Assembly: GCA_965116195.1 (NCBI GenBank)
Contig: OZ220491.1
Span: forward strand, 1,364,001 to 1,428,000
Length of the DNA: 64,000 nucleotides
From: Aldehydirespirator sp965116195
Lineage (GTDB): Bacteria > Actinomycetota > Acidimicrobiia > Acidimicrobiales > Aldehydirespiratoraceae
Direction of reading: 5' to 3'
Part shown: positions 43,523 through 52,559 of the stretch, in pieces
Layout of the letters: the number at the start of each line of letters is the position of its first letter
Numbering within the stretch: position 1 is the stretch's first letter
Translations under genes and position numbers: made by a program
Notes under the pieces: generated by a model
Databases searched by the model: none
The model's input: the letters and a program-made list of their open reading frames with translations, nothing else
Told to the model about the DNA's origin: nothing

Positions 43523-44551
43523 ATGAAGATAGATGCCGGGATAGGCATGCCGGAAGCCGCTGGCAATGACGCTCTGGTTGAGGTCAGCAGCAGGGCCCGA
43601 TCACTGGAAGAGGCCGGCTACAGCGGCTTGCTGTCCGCTGAGACCAGCCATGACCCGTTCCTGCCTCTGGCGCTGGCGGCCCCACACACCGAGCGGGTCG
43701 AATTGATGACCTCCATTGCGGTTGCCTTTGCCCGCAACCCGATGGTGCTGGCTCATACCGGCTGGGATCTTCAGGCACTGTCGGGTGGCCGCTTTCTGTT
43801 GGGTCTGGGCAGCCAGATCCAGGCTCACATCACCAAGCGCTTTTCGATGCCCTGGTCGCAGCCCGCGGCACGTATGGAGGAGATGATCGCTGCGATCCGG
43901 GCTATCTGGCACGCTTGGCAGACCGGGGAACGGCTCAACTTCCGGGGTGACTTCTACCGCCACACCCTGATGACACCCATGTTCAGCCCCAGCCCGCCTG
44001 ATGTGGGGCCGCCACCCATCCTCATCTCGGCGGTGGGGCCGTTGATGACAAGGGTGGCGGGCCGGGCTGCCGACGGACTGGTCTGCCATGCATTCCAGAC
44101 ACCGCAGTACCTGAGAGATGTGACCCTGCCCAACGTTCATGTTGGACTGGCCGAGGCCGGCAAAGACCGCTCCGAGTTCCAGATCTCGATGCCGCTGTTC
44201 GTGGTGTCAGGTTTTCGTGAGGAACAGGTGCGCCAACGGGACATTGCGACCCGCAAACAGATCGCCTTCTACGGCTCCACACCGGCCTATCGGGCAGTGC
44301 TTGATCATCACGGCTGGGGTGACGCGCAGACTGAACTGAACCGCCTTTCCAAGCAGGGACGCTGGGAAGACATGGGTGATGTCATCGACGACGAGATGCT
44401 GGACGCTTTCGCCGTCGTCGCTGATCCGCCTGACGTTGCGAGCCGTATAGCGGAGCGCTTCGCCGGCTCACTTGACCGTTTGCAGTTCTATGCCGGCGTT
44501 GAAGATGCCGAGCTCTGGTCCCCGATCCTGGAGCAGATCAAAGCGACCTGA
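43523..44551 (+). CDS. LLM-class F420-dependent oxidoreductase (TIGR03617-like)
   Basis: 342 residues; CAGGAGGTAACAGGAC precedes the ATG. A luciferase-like TIM barrel with MKIDAGIGMPEA, ERVELMTSIAVAFARNPMVLAHTGWDL, LSGGRFLLGLGSQIQAHITKRF and LISAVGPLMTRVAGRAADGL, a pattern of F420-using actinobacterial oxidoreductases. Probably reduces or oxidises a small organic substrate with F420; the substrate is unknown. Stands alone between two repeat-filled spacers. Confidence 0.85.
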   Translation: MKIDAGIGMPEAAGNDALVEVSSRARSLEEAGYSGLLSAETSHDPFLPLALAAPHTERVELMTSIAVAFARNPMVLAHTGWDLQALSGGRFLLGLGSQIQAHITKRFSMPWSQPAARMEEMIAAIRAIWHAWQTGERLNFRGDFYRHTLMTPMFSPSPPDVGPPPILISAVGPLMTRVAGRAADGLVCHAFQTPQYLRDVTLPNVHVGLAEAGKDRSEFQISMPLFVVSGFREEQVRQRDIATRKQIAFYGSTPAYRAVLDHHGWGDAQTELNRLSKQGRWEDMGDVIDDEMLDAFAVVADPPDVASRIAERFAGSLDRLQFYAGVEDAELWSPILEQIKAT

Positions 44552-44571
44552 AGTTCGCATCACTCAACATG

Positions 44572-44835
44572 ACCCGGATGACGTGAACCGCACCGGGCCT
44601 CACCCCAGATGACGTGAACCGCACCACCGCGCCTCACCCCAGATGACTTGAACCGCACCGGGCCCTATCCAAGATGACGTGAACCGCACCACCGAGCCCT
44701 ACCCCAGATGACGTGAACCGCACCACCGGGACCTACCCAAGATGACTTGAACCGCACCGGGCCCTATCCAAGATGACGTGAGCCACAACCACCGGGCCCA
44801 ACCCAAGATGACGTGGCTCAGATGACTTGAAGATG
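44572..44835 (+). repeat. 31-36 bp minisatellite, about eight copies
   Basis: GATGACGTGAACCGCACC (or GATGACTTGAACCGCACC) recurs about eight times with short, similar spacers such as GGGCCCTATCCAA. Spacers are variants of one sequence, so it is a degenerate tandem repeat and not CRISPR. The remainder of 44552-44990 holds no gene. Confidence 0.88.
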
Positions 44836-44990
44836 CTCCTGCCGCGGGCGAAACGCTGCGATGACGCGACACAGCGGTGCGACAACGGCGGACTCATGCC
44901 GGTGATGCTGGCCGTGGGCATGGTCAGCACTGCGGTCATGGCTCGGGTAGTGCGCGGTCGGGTCATCTGCCGGTATCCTTGGCACCCCTC

Positions 44991-45063
44991 GGGGCTATAG
45001 CTCAGTTGGTAGAGCGCTTCCATGGCATGGAAGAGGTCAGGGGTTCAATTCCCCTTAGCTCCA
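44991..45063 (+). tRNA. tRNA-Ala (anticodon GGC)
   Basis: 73-nt cloverleaf: acceptor GGGGCTA/TAGCTCC with the G3-U70 wobble that identifies alanine tRNAs, D arm GCTC-AGTTGGTA-GAGC, anticodon arm CTTCC-ATGGCAT-GGAAG (anticodon GGC), and T arm AGGGG-TTCAATT-CCCCT. Discriminator A; CCA not encoded. Confidence 0.97.
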
Positions 45064-45069
45064 CTCTCA

Positions 45070-45879
45070 TCAGGATGCTGCCCGCCTGGGCACCTCCGGC
45101 GTGAATGAACTGCACAGGACAGAGTCCGACAGCAGCGACGCAGCCGCTGGGTCACAAATGACTGTGGCGTTCTGGTGGAGCCGCAACGCTGAAGCGGGCA
45201 CGGCCTCACCAACCGGGCCCTCTATGGCCGAGGCGACAGCTCGTGCTTTGTGCCTGCCGCAGGCAACAAGAAGCAATTCGTCTGCAGCGAGGATTGTGGC
45301 TATACCCTGGGTGATCGCGCTCACAGGCATGGGAGTGCCAGACATGAATGCACCGGCGTTGTCAGCCCGTGTCTGTTCGCTCAGATGGACAACACGCGTG
45401 GTGCTCGTGAACTTTGAACCCGGCTCATTGAAGGCGATGTGACCGTTGGTACCAATGCCCAGCAGTTGCAGTCCGACATGCGCGCTGCGCACCTGTTGCT
45501 CATACTCGTCGCAAGCGGCATGCAGATCAGCGGAGTAGGGATTCGGACCATGAACAGCGTCAGCAGCAAGATCAGTTCGTTGGGTCAGCAGACGGTTGAC
45601 AGTGTTGGCAAATGTGCGCGGATCATCTGTCGCAAGGCCGATGTACTCGTCAAGCAGGTACACCGTCGCGCAGGCGAGACTCAATCCGGCCTGTTGATAA
45701 CGCCGCACAACCTCAGCCAGAGGTTCCTGCATGGTGGTACCGGTAGCGACACCCAACACTGATCGTGGCCCAAGGCGAGCAGACGCTCCTGTTGGCGTGG
45801 CTGAGTTGAGAAATTGTTCGATGATGTCTGCTGTTTTCCGTACAGCAGACTCCGTGTCAGGAGCTATGTAGAGCCTCAT
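45070..45879 (-). CDS. nagB: Glucosamine-6-phosphate deaminase
   Basis: 269 residues from the ATG at 45877-45879 (MRLYIAPDTES). VLGVATGTTMQEPL, TVYLLDEYIGL (catalytic Asp loop) and LQLLGIGTNGHIAFNEPGS (active-site His-Glu region) are diagnostic of NagB, which converts glucosamine-6-phosphate to fructose-6-phosphate and ammonia. Last gene of the eight-gene operon, 16 bp after the ROK kinase. No NagA deacetylase is encoded nearby; the operon's M20 hydrolase may take its place. Confidence 0.92.
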   Translation of the reverse strand: MRLYIAPDTESAVRKTADIIEQFLNSATPTGASARLGPRSVLGVATGTTMQEPLAEVVRRYQQAGLSLACATVYLLDEYIGLATDDPRTFANTVNRLLTQRTDLAADAVHGPNPYSADLHAACDEYEQQVRSAHVGLQLLGIGTNGHIAFNEPGSKFTSTTRVVHLSEQTRADNAGAFMSGTPMPVSAITQGIATILAADELLLVACGRHKARAVASAIEGPVGEAVPASALRLHQNATVICDPAAASLLSDSVLCSSFTPEVPRRAAS

Positions 45880-45895
45880 CACCCATCTGTTCTGA

Positions 45896-46723
45896 TCACT
45901 TGTCCGGCGGGCGCGAATGTTGAACTGCCGCGGCCGCGCCGACAATGCCCGCGTGCAGTCTGAGATGTGCGGCAGTCACCGGCCGAGCCAACTTCAGTCG
46001 GGATGAGTATCGCTGGAAGTTCTCGCTCAGTCCCCCGCCGAGAACCCATCCGACCGGATTGAGAATCGCTTCAAGTTGCTCAAAGAAAGGCTGTGCGCGT
46101 TTCGCCCATTGGACAGGTGACAGGTCATCCTCCAGGATGGCACGTCCAGAAGCCACGTCCTCAAAACGCCCACCGGGACCGAGCAATCCACCCAACTCGG
46201 AGTTGGGGATCAGATGGCCATTGTGAATCAGAGCGCTGCCTATGCCGGTACCAAACGTGAGCACAATGGTCAGGCCATCGGTGGAACCGTCAGAACGCCC
46301 GTAGGTGAGTTCGGCAAGTCCGGCAGCGTCGGCGTCGTTGATGAGCACAGCACCGGCATCGCCTGTTGCCTGAAGGCAGTCCAATGCACCGTCTTTTTCC
46401 CAGACAGATGACAGGTTCGGTGCATGACGCAGACGAGAACCGGAGATCACGCCTGGCAGCGCAACACCGACACGACCACTCCAGTTCTCGGCGGCTGCAA
46501 TCTGGCGAATGAGTACCGCTATCTGCTCAGGTGTTGCAGTGTCAGGTGTCGGCGTGCTGTGGATATGTCCGGCAAGTTGGCCCGTGCTCAGGTCTACGAC
46601 TGCTCCCTTTATGCTGGTGCCGCCGACATCGATTCCGAGTTGTGTATTCGGGTTGGTGTCGTTGATGACCGCCAAGCGCGCCGGGGTCGTTTCAGAGTCC
46701 GATAACGGGCCGGGGATCGTCAT
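45896..46723 (-). CDS. ROK-family sugar kinase, polyphosphate-glucokinase-like
   Basis: 275 residues. LGIDVGGTSIKGAVVDL (phosphate loop, about 29-45), RVGVALPGVISG, VLINDADAAGLAE (catalytic Asp) and LTFGTGIGSALIHNGHLIPNSELGG follow the actinobacterial PPGK pattern, although the usual ROK zinc CXCGxxGC motif is absent and ELGH is ELGG. In this operon it probably phosphorylates an imported (amino)sugar for NagB. The phosphoryl donor, ATP or polyphosphate, is uncertain. Overlaps the ABC ATPase gene by 4 nt. Confidence 0.85.
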   Translation of the reverse strand: MTIPGPLSDSETTPARLAVINDTNPNTQLGIDVGGTSIKGAVVDLSTGQLAGHIHSTPTPDTATPEQIAVLIRQIAAAENWSGRVGVALPGVISGSRLRHAPNLSSVWEKDGALDCLQATGDAGAVLINDADAAGLAELTYGRSDGSTDGLTIVLTFGTGIGSALIHNGHLIPNSELGGLLGPGGRFEDVASGRAILEDDLSPVQWAKRAQPFFEQLEAILNPVGWVLGGGLSENFQRYSSRLKLARPVTAAHLRLHAGIVGAAAAVQHSRPPDK

Positions 46724-47499
46724 GAACAGCCTTGTTGAGTCTTGGCACCGGTGATGTAGGCAACAAGATCGTCTTTGGTTGAGTCCTTGACAGAGACATC
46801 GGCGGTTTTGCGTCCTTGCCGGAGCACCACTGCCCGATCACAGACTTCGCTCACCCGGTCCATGTTGTGAGTGATGAGCAGAACTGCTGCGCCTGCAGCG
46901 CGCAAGCTGCGTATTATATCAAGCACACGAGCGGCCTGTTTCACGCCCAGGGCGGCTGCCGGTTCGTCAAGCATGACTATCTGCTGACCCCAGGCTGTGG
47001 CTCTTCCAATAGCGACGGCTTGTCTTTGTCCGCCCGAAAGCGCCCCAATAGGACGGCGCAAGGAAGGAATATGGATACCGAGTCTGTCCAGTATCTGTTC
47101 GGTTTCGACTCTCATTCGCTTCTTGTCCAGCACACCAAGCCAAGCTCCCAGCAGTCCGCCTCGGGTGTGTTCCCGGTTCAAGAACAGGTTTTCTGCAACA
47201 TCAAGCGTGTCGATGACAGCCAGTGTCTGATGGACGGTTTCAATACCCAAAGCTCGGGCTGCTTCTGGAGAGGTTATCCGTGCCTCGCTGCCGTCAACTT
47301 TGATCATACCTGCTTCGGGGGTGTAAACCCCGGCGACACATTTCACGAGTGTAGACTTGCCAGCACCGTTGTCACCGAGCAGGGCAGTGACCTCACCGTA
47401 GTGAAGCCTCAGCGTTACCTGGTCCAGAGCTTGCACTGCTCGAAAAGACTTGCACAGGCCGTCAACTGCCAGTGCTGCCGACATATCCGTGTCACTCAT
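46720..47499 (-). CDS. Sugar ABC transporter ATP-binding protein (single-domain)
   Basis: 259 residues. Walker A GDNGAGKSTLVK (about 37-48), Q-loop region HQTLAVIDTLDVAENLFL, signature LSGGQRQAVAIGRA and Walker B IVMLDEPAAALG. The FrcA/RbsA-type sequence matches a CUT2 sugar importer, here with one nucleotide-binding domain. Overlaps the kinase and the YhfX-like gene by 4 nt each; works with the permease at 48727 and the binding protein at 49901. Confidence 0.93.
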   Translation of the reverse strand: MSDTDMSAALAVDGLCKSFRAVQALDQVTLRLHYGEVTALLGDNGAGKSTLVKCVAGVYTPEAGMIKVDGSEARITSPEAARALGIETVHQTLAVIDTLDVAENLFLNREHTRGGLLGAWLGVLDKKRMRVETEQILDRLGIHIPSLRRPIGALSGGQRQAVAIGRATAWGQQIVMLDEPAAALGVKQAARVLDIIRSLRAAGAAVLLITHNMDRVSEVCDRAVVLRQGRKTADVSVKDSTKDDLVAYITGAKTQQGCS

Positions 47500-48725
47500 C
47501 GGGATATTCCAACACCTGACGCATTCATCCAGTCGAGATCCACCGGATCACCGAATCCGTTCCAGACACCAACGACACGAGGATCAGCGTCCACGACACC
47601 CGTGACGCCCACCACAAACGCCCGGGTTACAAACGCCTGCACGCGGAACCCGAACACAACCGAGGAACCCTCCTTGAAACGCCGCCGACCAGTCGGAGTG
47701 AGTTTGGCGTAGTAGTCAATCGCGGCGGGGTTCGGCATTTCGACCGACACAGGCCGAGTTGAGACATCCGAGGAGTCCTCGGCAACGACAGCCTGTACCT
47801 GATAGTCACCAAAAACCGGATCAACGTACAAGCCACCTCCGAAACACATCGGCACTCCCTGATGAATATGTGCTATCTCACTGAGGTAAAGCACAGCGGG
47901 AACTTCGGGCAGGTCCCTTACCGCGTGCAAAGGTGTCGTACCGCTGAGACCATGACCGGGTTCCACACTGGTGGCCCCGGCTTCAGCCAACTGCGACAGC
48001 ACGTGCGTTGAAGTGGTACCGGGTGCATTGATGTGCAATTCGTCGGGACAGCTGCGGTGGTGGCGAGCGATGTCAGCCGCTCGGCTCAGCGTCCTCATAT
48101 TGGGAGTGATCCTGGTACTCTGCGAAACCGCGTTATAGAGCAGAGCCGGAAAAGTCGTAAATCCTGCAAAGCTGACTTCGTCAATGGCATCAAGGTCGTC
48201 AAGTACCGAGGGAAGTTCATCAAGCGATATGCCGCCTTCGTGTCCGGGGTAAAACTCATCGCCATCGTCATGGACACGTAACAGCAACGGCTGTGACCGT
48301 CCATGAGTGCTTGCGGCCGCGACCTCGTACGCCTTGTTACGCGAAAACACCGTCCAGAAGTCGGGTTTCAATTTGGCCCCGATGCTGGTCTCACCGCGTG
48401 GCACCTGCACAAGATGACCGAGATGCCCGAGGTGATGTCCGTTGCGAACAATCGGAAGGGCGCATGCCATGTCCACTGCCACAAATCCGTCGGCGCCGCC
48501 GTCTGCAATCACGTCAAGGGCCGCTGCCACACGACCGATCTGTTTGGTCATGGGATAAACGGTGAGCCCCAGGTCGTGTGCATGGCTACACAAGACCTTG
48601 GTGTTTGCCCCTATGGTGTCGAGATCAAGGACATAACTGTTGGCAGGGATCAATCCGGCCTGATGCAACTCGACCGCTGCTTGAACGAATTCGGGATTGC
48701 GCTGAAGCAGGGGCTTCAAGAACAT
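47496..48725 (-). CDS. YhfX-like PLP enzyme of the alanine racemase N-terminal fold
   Basis: 409 residues. MFLKPLLQRNPEFVQAAVEL, ANSYVLDLDTI, LTVYPMTKQIGRV (PLP lysine in MTKQ, about 78-81), GADGFVAVD, LGHLVQVPR and SVEPGHGLSGTTPLHA match E. coli YhfX and relatives. A C-terminal beta domain follows (GSSVVFGFRVQAFVTRAFVVGV). It probably racemises or epimerises an amino acid or amino-sugar conjugate; no member is biochemically settled to my knowledge. It sits inside a sugar transport and catabolism operon, 1 nt from the permease. Confidence 0.85.
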   Translation of the reverse strand: MFLKPLLQRNPEFVQAAVELHQAGLIPANSYVLDLDTIGANTKVLCSHAHDLGLTVYPMTKQIGRVAAALDVIADGGADGFVAVDMACALPIVRNGHHLGHLGHLVQVPRGETSIGAKLKPDFWTVFSRNKAYEVAAASTHGRSQPLLLRVHDDGDEFYPGHEGGISLDELPSVLDDLDAIDEVSFAGFTTFPALLYNAVSQSTRITPNMRTLSRAADIARHHRSCPDELHINAPGTTSTHVLSQLAEAGATSVEPGHGLSGTTPLHAVRDLPEVPAVLYLSEIAHIHQGVPMCFGGGLYVDPVFGDYQVQAVVAEDSSDVSTRPVSVEMPNPAAIDYYAKLTPTGRRRFKEGSSVVFGFRVQAFVTRAFVVGVTGVVDADPRVVGVWNGFGDPVDLDWMNASGVGISR

Positions 48726-48726
48726 G

Positions 48727-49698
48727 TCATGTCTCCTTTTGTTCTCGCATACTCAAGGCCACGGCAAGAATGATGATCACTCCTCGGGCTATGAGTTGAT
48801 CGGCAACACGCAGACCCATCAGAATCAGACCGTTGTTGAGCATTGCCATGACAATCGAGCCGACAACAGCGCCGGTAACCGAAGCGCGTCCACCGAACAA
48901 GTTGGTGCCACCGATCACCACCGCAGCTATCACGGTCAGCAACAGGTCTTCACCCAGGTCGTGTCGCCCTGTCGCCAGGCGACCGGCCAACAACATACCC
49001 GCAAGCGATGCTGCTGTGGCGCTGGCAATGAGTGCAGAAATACGAACCCGGTCAGCGCGAATACCCAGCGCCGATGCAGCCGAACGGTCGGCTCCGACGG
49101 CCAGCACATGACGGCCCCAACGAAGGTGGTGCAATGCCAGATGCCCGACAATGGTGACCACAACCGTCCAGATCAGCAACGACGAGACAGGGCCGACTGA
49201 CCCCGCGCCGAACACTGCCAGGTAAACATCGTTGCGAATCGGCAGTGACTGGAGGTTGTTGAGATTTCTTGCAATCCCACTGACGATCCCGAGCATACCC
49301 AGCGTGACCAGAAACGAGGGTATACGCACCTTTACGGCAATGAAGCCGTTCACTGCTCCAATCACAGCACCGACAGCCAGGGTGATCACAACGCCCACTA
49401 TGAAACCGAAACTGCCCACAGCATCTGCGACCACCAGTGACGAGAAGGCTGCGACCGACCCGATGGACAGATCAATCTCAGCTGAACCCAAGGCAAAGGT
49501 CATGCCTACAGCCATCACAGCTATGGGAGTAGCCTGCCGGCCGATATTCAACAAATTGGAGGTTCTGAGAAACCCGTCATCATGTAGCAGCAATGCGAAC
49601 AGCACAAATATCGACAGAGCAGCCGCATAGACCACATATTGACGGGGCTCGCCCATGGTCGTCATGCGCGCAAACCGCTTGACAATCGGGTCAGTCAA
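48727..49698 (-). CDS. Sugar ABC transporter permease (RbsC/CUT2 type)
   Basis: Up to 323 residues; the listed start is TTG, with an ATG at 49663-49665 (MTTMGEPRQY) as alternative. About nine hydrophobic helices. TPIAVMAVGMTFALGSAEIDLSIGS and VIGGTNLFGGRASVTGAVVG are the conserved CUT2 permease signatures. Paired with the ATPase and binding protein of the same operon. Confidence 0.92.
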   Translation of the reverse strand: MTDPIVKRFARMTTMGEPRQYVVYAAALSIFVLFALLLHDDGFLRTSNLLNIGRQATPIAVMAVGMTFALGSAEIDLSIGSVAAFSSLVVADAVGSFGFIVGVVITLAVGAVIGAVNGFIAVKVRIPSFLVTLGMLGIVSGIARNLNNLQSLPIRNDVYLAVFGAGSVGPVSSLLIWTVVVTIVGHLALHHLRWGRHVLAVGADRSAASALGIRADRVRISALIASATAASLAGMLLAGRLATGRHDLGEDLLLTVIAAVVIGGTNLFGGRASVTGAVVGSIVMAMLNNGLILMGLRVADQLIARGVIIILAVALSMREQKET

Positions 49699-49834
49699 CT
49701 GTCCTGCCGCTCTCTTGCAACACTGTCTGGTCTTCCTTGGTAACGCTGTGAATCATGTGCCGCGAATCATAGGTTGCAACACCATGGATTGTTCTGTTGC
49801 CACATCACGAACCGTGCAACAGCACTATGAGCCA

Positions 49835-49869
49835 TGTGTCCCGCTGGCACCGAGCGCCAGCGGGACACA
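49835..49869 (-). promoter_or_regulatory. Intra-operon hairpin between binding-protein and permease genes
   Basis: TGTGTCCCGCTGGC (49835-49848) pairs perfectly with GCCAGCGGGACACA (49856-49869) around a 7-nt loop, 32 nt past the binding-protein stop. No U-tract follows, so it probably stabilises the upstream mRNA or attenuates rather than terminates; this would give excess binding protein. Confidence 0.75.
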
Positions 49870-49900
49870 CAGCACTGGAATGCAGTGGAATGAAGCCTCG

Positions 49901-51238
49901 TCAGTTGGCCAGAGCGTCAAGCACTTCTTGAGGAGGATCGGCTGCCAGCGACTGCCTGTAACCCTCAACAATGTTGTCGGCTATGACACCGATAGCCGGT
50001 ACCACCACAAACGGCGGCGCTGACTTGCCCAACAAACCATAGGCACCCTCAAGCGCCATTGTGCGACCCAGGTTGTAGGCTTCGTCAGCTGCTATTCCCA
50101 CAACATTTCCTCCCTCAACCATATCCAACGACACGTTGGTGTCAAGGTCCATGGTCACAAGCGCGACATCGGACGCGCCAGCTGCACGCAACGCTGCCAA
50201 CACGCCATCTGCCGGGCCGGCTGACCACGGTGCGTAGATACCATCAAGATCAGGGTGACGGGTCAACATCGCGGCTGCGATTTCCTCGGCTGCGGCCGGA
50301 TCGGCGAGACCCTGTTCGGCGACGATAGTGATGCCGGGATAGTTCATCTCAAGCCAGGCCTTGAACGCCTGATCACGCTGGTTGGTCACATAGTAGGCGG
50401 CATCATGGAAGATGAAGCCCACCTCCCCCTGTTCATCAATAGCATCAGCCAGCAGGATTGCGGCAGTGATTCCCATTTCTGCAAGGTCGTCGGTGACGAT
50501 GCCGACGTAGTCTTCGCCATGCACATAACCCTGGGGAATATTCGACAGAAACACCAGGTGAACGCCTGCATCCACAGCCGGCCGGAATGCCTCCGCACCG
50601 GAGTCTGGGCCGATGGCGAGACTGATGATGATATCTGGCTGCTGCGCCATCACGGTCTCGACATCGTTGGCTTGCTGCGCTGCATCAAAGTTGGCGTTGG
50701 TCTCGGCCGTGACTTCGATTCCGAGTTCCTCAAAGGCATCACGCGCGCCTTGGCTTACTGCGTCAACAAACGCGCCAGATGTGTGCCACAGCATTGCAGC
50801 CGTGTGGCCACCTGCCGCAACTTGAGCCATTTCCTCCGCGCTCAAAGTGATTTCACTTGACGGAACTGCCGTCTCTCCACCGGGCCCTTGGGTCATGAGC
50901 GGGTCGGACTCAGGCGCAGGCTCCGACTCTGGTTCGGGCGCAGGCTCCGGCGCTGGTTCGGGCGCAGGCTCCGGGGCAGGCTCCGGTTCAGACGCAGGCT
51001 CGGGCTCCGGTTCAGACGCAGGCTCGGGCTCCGGTTCCGGTTCCGCCATTGTTGTCGCAGGTGCGCCACTGGTGGTCGTCGCTGCCGCGCCATCGGTGTC
51101 GTCGTCATCATCGCCGCATGATGCGGCAACCACCGCAAATACGGCCAACAACGAGATACACAGCAACAGCCTGGACAACCTCCTGTTCCTGCTCCTTTCT
51201 CTGACGGGGTTTCCCGTTCTGTTTGTACTTCCATTCAT
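49901..51238 (-). CDS. Sugar ABC transporter substrate-binding lipoprotein
   Basis: 445 residues from the ATG at 51236-51238, preceded by GAGGAGGGAAC. Basic N-region, hydrophobic helix (LLLCISLLAVFAVVAAS) and lipobox ending in Cys, then an Asp-rich and a long Glu-Pro/Ala-Ser repeat linker (about 60-125). The periplasmic-binding-protein-1 fold follows (AAMLWHTSGAFVDAVSQGARDAFEELGIEV, DIIISLAIGPDSG). Binds the sugar-like substrate for the CUT2 importer. The EP linker is a codon-level repeat expansion. Confidence 0.92.
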   Translation of the reverse strand: MNGSTNRTGNPVRERSRNRRLSRLLLCISLLAVFAVVAASCGDDDDDTDGAAATTTSGAPATTMAEPEPEPEPASEPEPEPASEPEPAPEPAPEPAPEPAPEPESEPAPESDPLMTQGPGGETAVPSSEITLSAEEMAQVAAGGHTAAMLWHTSGAFVDAVSQGARDAFEELGIEVTAETNANFDAAQQANDVETVMAQQPDIIISLAIGPDSGAEAFRPAVDAGVHLVFLSNIPQGYVHGEDYVGIVTDDLAEMGITAAILLADAIDEQGEVGFIFHDAAYYVTNQRDQAFKAWLEMNYPGITIVAEQGLADPAAAEEIAAAMLTRHPDLDGIYAPWSAGPADGVLAALRAAGASDVALVTMDLDTNVSLDMVEGGNVVGIAADEAYNLGRTMALEGAYGLLGKSAPPFVVVPAIGVIADNIVEGYRQSLAADPPQEVLDALAN

Positions 51239-51263
51239 GGTTGTTCCCTCCTCAGGGTCCGGT

Positions 51264-52559
51264 TTAGCGGTCAGTGGTCTCGCACCAAGCAGCAATGAAG
51301 TGGGCGAGAGTCCGGGTGGCTGTCACCAACTCGTCAACGTCAAGTCGTTCAAACGGCGTGTGACAGTTTGAAATATCACCCGCAGCGAAGTACACGCCGG
51401 GAATCCCCAGATCGCGCAGGAAGGGTTTCTCGGACCAGTACGGAGCGCCTTCAACACGCGCCTCTGTGCCGGTCACAGCCTCAACAGAGCGGGCTAGCTC
51501 ACGAACGCCGGGATGTTCGATGCTGATTTCATCCGGCGTGCCACCCAGGGGATGATCACGAGGAGCGCTGAACTTGACTTCGCACTCCACGCCATGTTCT
51601 TGAGCTACCTCGACTGCAACTGAGCGGATCTGTTCAGCAGCCTGGTCAAGGCTCTCAGTCGGTAACAACTTGCGGATCAGCGACAACTCAAAAAGGCCTG
51701 GCACGGCAATGTTGCCGCCTGCGGTAACCGAAGTGACCAACAGGAACGCCTCGCCCAACAGTTCATGGACCGGGACCGACGCACGCATCTCATCGGAACA
51801 CTCCCAGAGTCGCGCAAGCAACAAGTGACCCGCCCGCAGGGCGTCAATCCCCAACTCCGGCCGTCCGAAGTATGCCGACACGCCGGTATAAGTGATGTCT
51901 GCGATCAAAAAGCCCATCTGCGCCGTGTAGATCGCCGAGGTCGTGGGCTCGGTGTAAATCGCAAAATCAGCTTCGGGAACCGGGCCGCTTCGCCCCTGCA
52001 CTGCTGCCTTCATGCCGGCTGAGATGCCGCTTTGTGGCTGACCGGACTCCTCGTCACTCACGAACAATGCCGAGACCCTGCCAGCAGGCCTGTAGCCGGC
52101 ACGTCGAATGGCGCTGAGCGCTTCAATGGTGGCGCAAATGCCACCTTTTTGGTCAGCAACACCACGACCCCAGATCTCACCGTTGATCAACACAGCCCCG
52201 AATGGGTCGGCGCGATCCGTGCCCTGCCAATGCTGAGACCAGTCCTCTGTGGCGACCGTGTCCATGTGCCCGGCAAGCAGCAGTGACCTTCCCGAACCAC
52301 CACCCCCACAAGCCCCCCACACGTTCCGTCTGCCGGAGTCGAACTCAACGGAGCCAGCGTCGTCAAAAGCCCCGGAGGCGTGCATGGAATCCAAAACCCA
52401 CTGTGCAAACGTCTCTTCATCGGGCGTGACGCTGGGAATGCGGGTCGCCTCACGAACCATACGAACAACTTCATCGCCATCAACCGCGGCGGCGGCACGC
52501 TGGGAAGCCGAAATCACTGAAGGCGATGTGGGCTGTGGAGTCGAATCAGCTGCGCTCAT
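51264..52559 (-). CDS. M20-family metallohydrolase (ArgE/DapE-like deacylase)
   Basis: 431 residues from the ATG at 52557-52559, which overlaps the repressor stop (TGATG). SLLLAGHMDTVATEDW (zinc His and Asp), GRGVADQKGGICA, VSDEESGQ (catalytic and metal Glu pair) and a dimerisation domain identify the M20 ArgE/DapE group, which cleaves N-acyl or peptide-like amides using two zinc ions. In this operon it may remove an acyl or amino-acid group from an imported conjugate, replacing NagA. The specificity is an inference. Confidence 0.88.
   Translation of the reverse strand: MSAADSTPQPTSPSVISASQRAAAAVDGDEVVRMVREATRIPSVTPDEETFAQWVLDSMHASGAFDDAGSVEFDSGRRNVWGACGGGGSGRSLLLAGHMDTVATEDWSQHWQGTDRADPFGAVLINGEIWGRGVADQKGGICATIEALSAIRRAGYRPAGRVSALFVSDEESGQPQSGISAGMKAAVQGRSGPVPEADFAIYTEPTTSAIYTAQMGFLIADITYTGVSAYFGRPELGIDALRAGHLLLARLWECSDEMRASVPVHELLGEAFLLVTSVTAGGNIAVPGLFELSLIRKLLPTESLDQAAEQIRSVAVEVAQEHGVECEVKFSAPRDHPLGGTPDEISIEHPGVRELARSVEAVTGTEARVEGAPYWSEKPFLRDLGIPGVYFAAGDISNCHTPFERLDVDELVTATRTLAHFIAAWCETTDR

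Noticed and set aside
44572..44835. CRISPR array
   Set aside because: Repeat cores are spaced by short near-identical segments, not unique spacers, and no cas genes are present.
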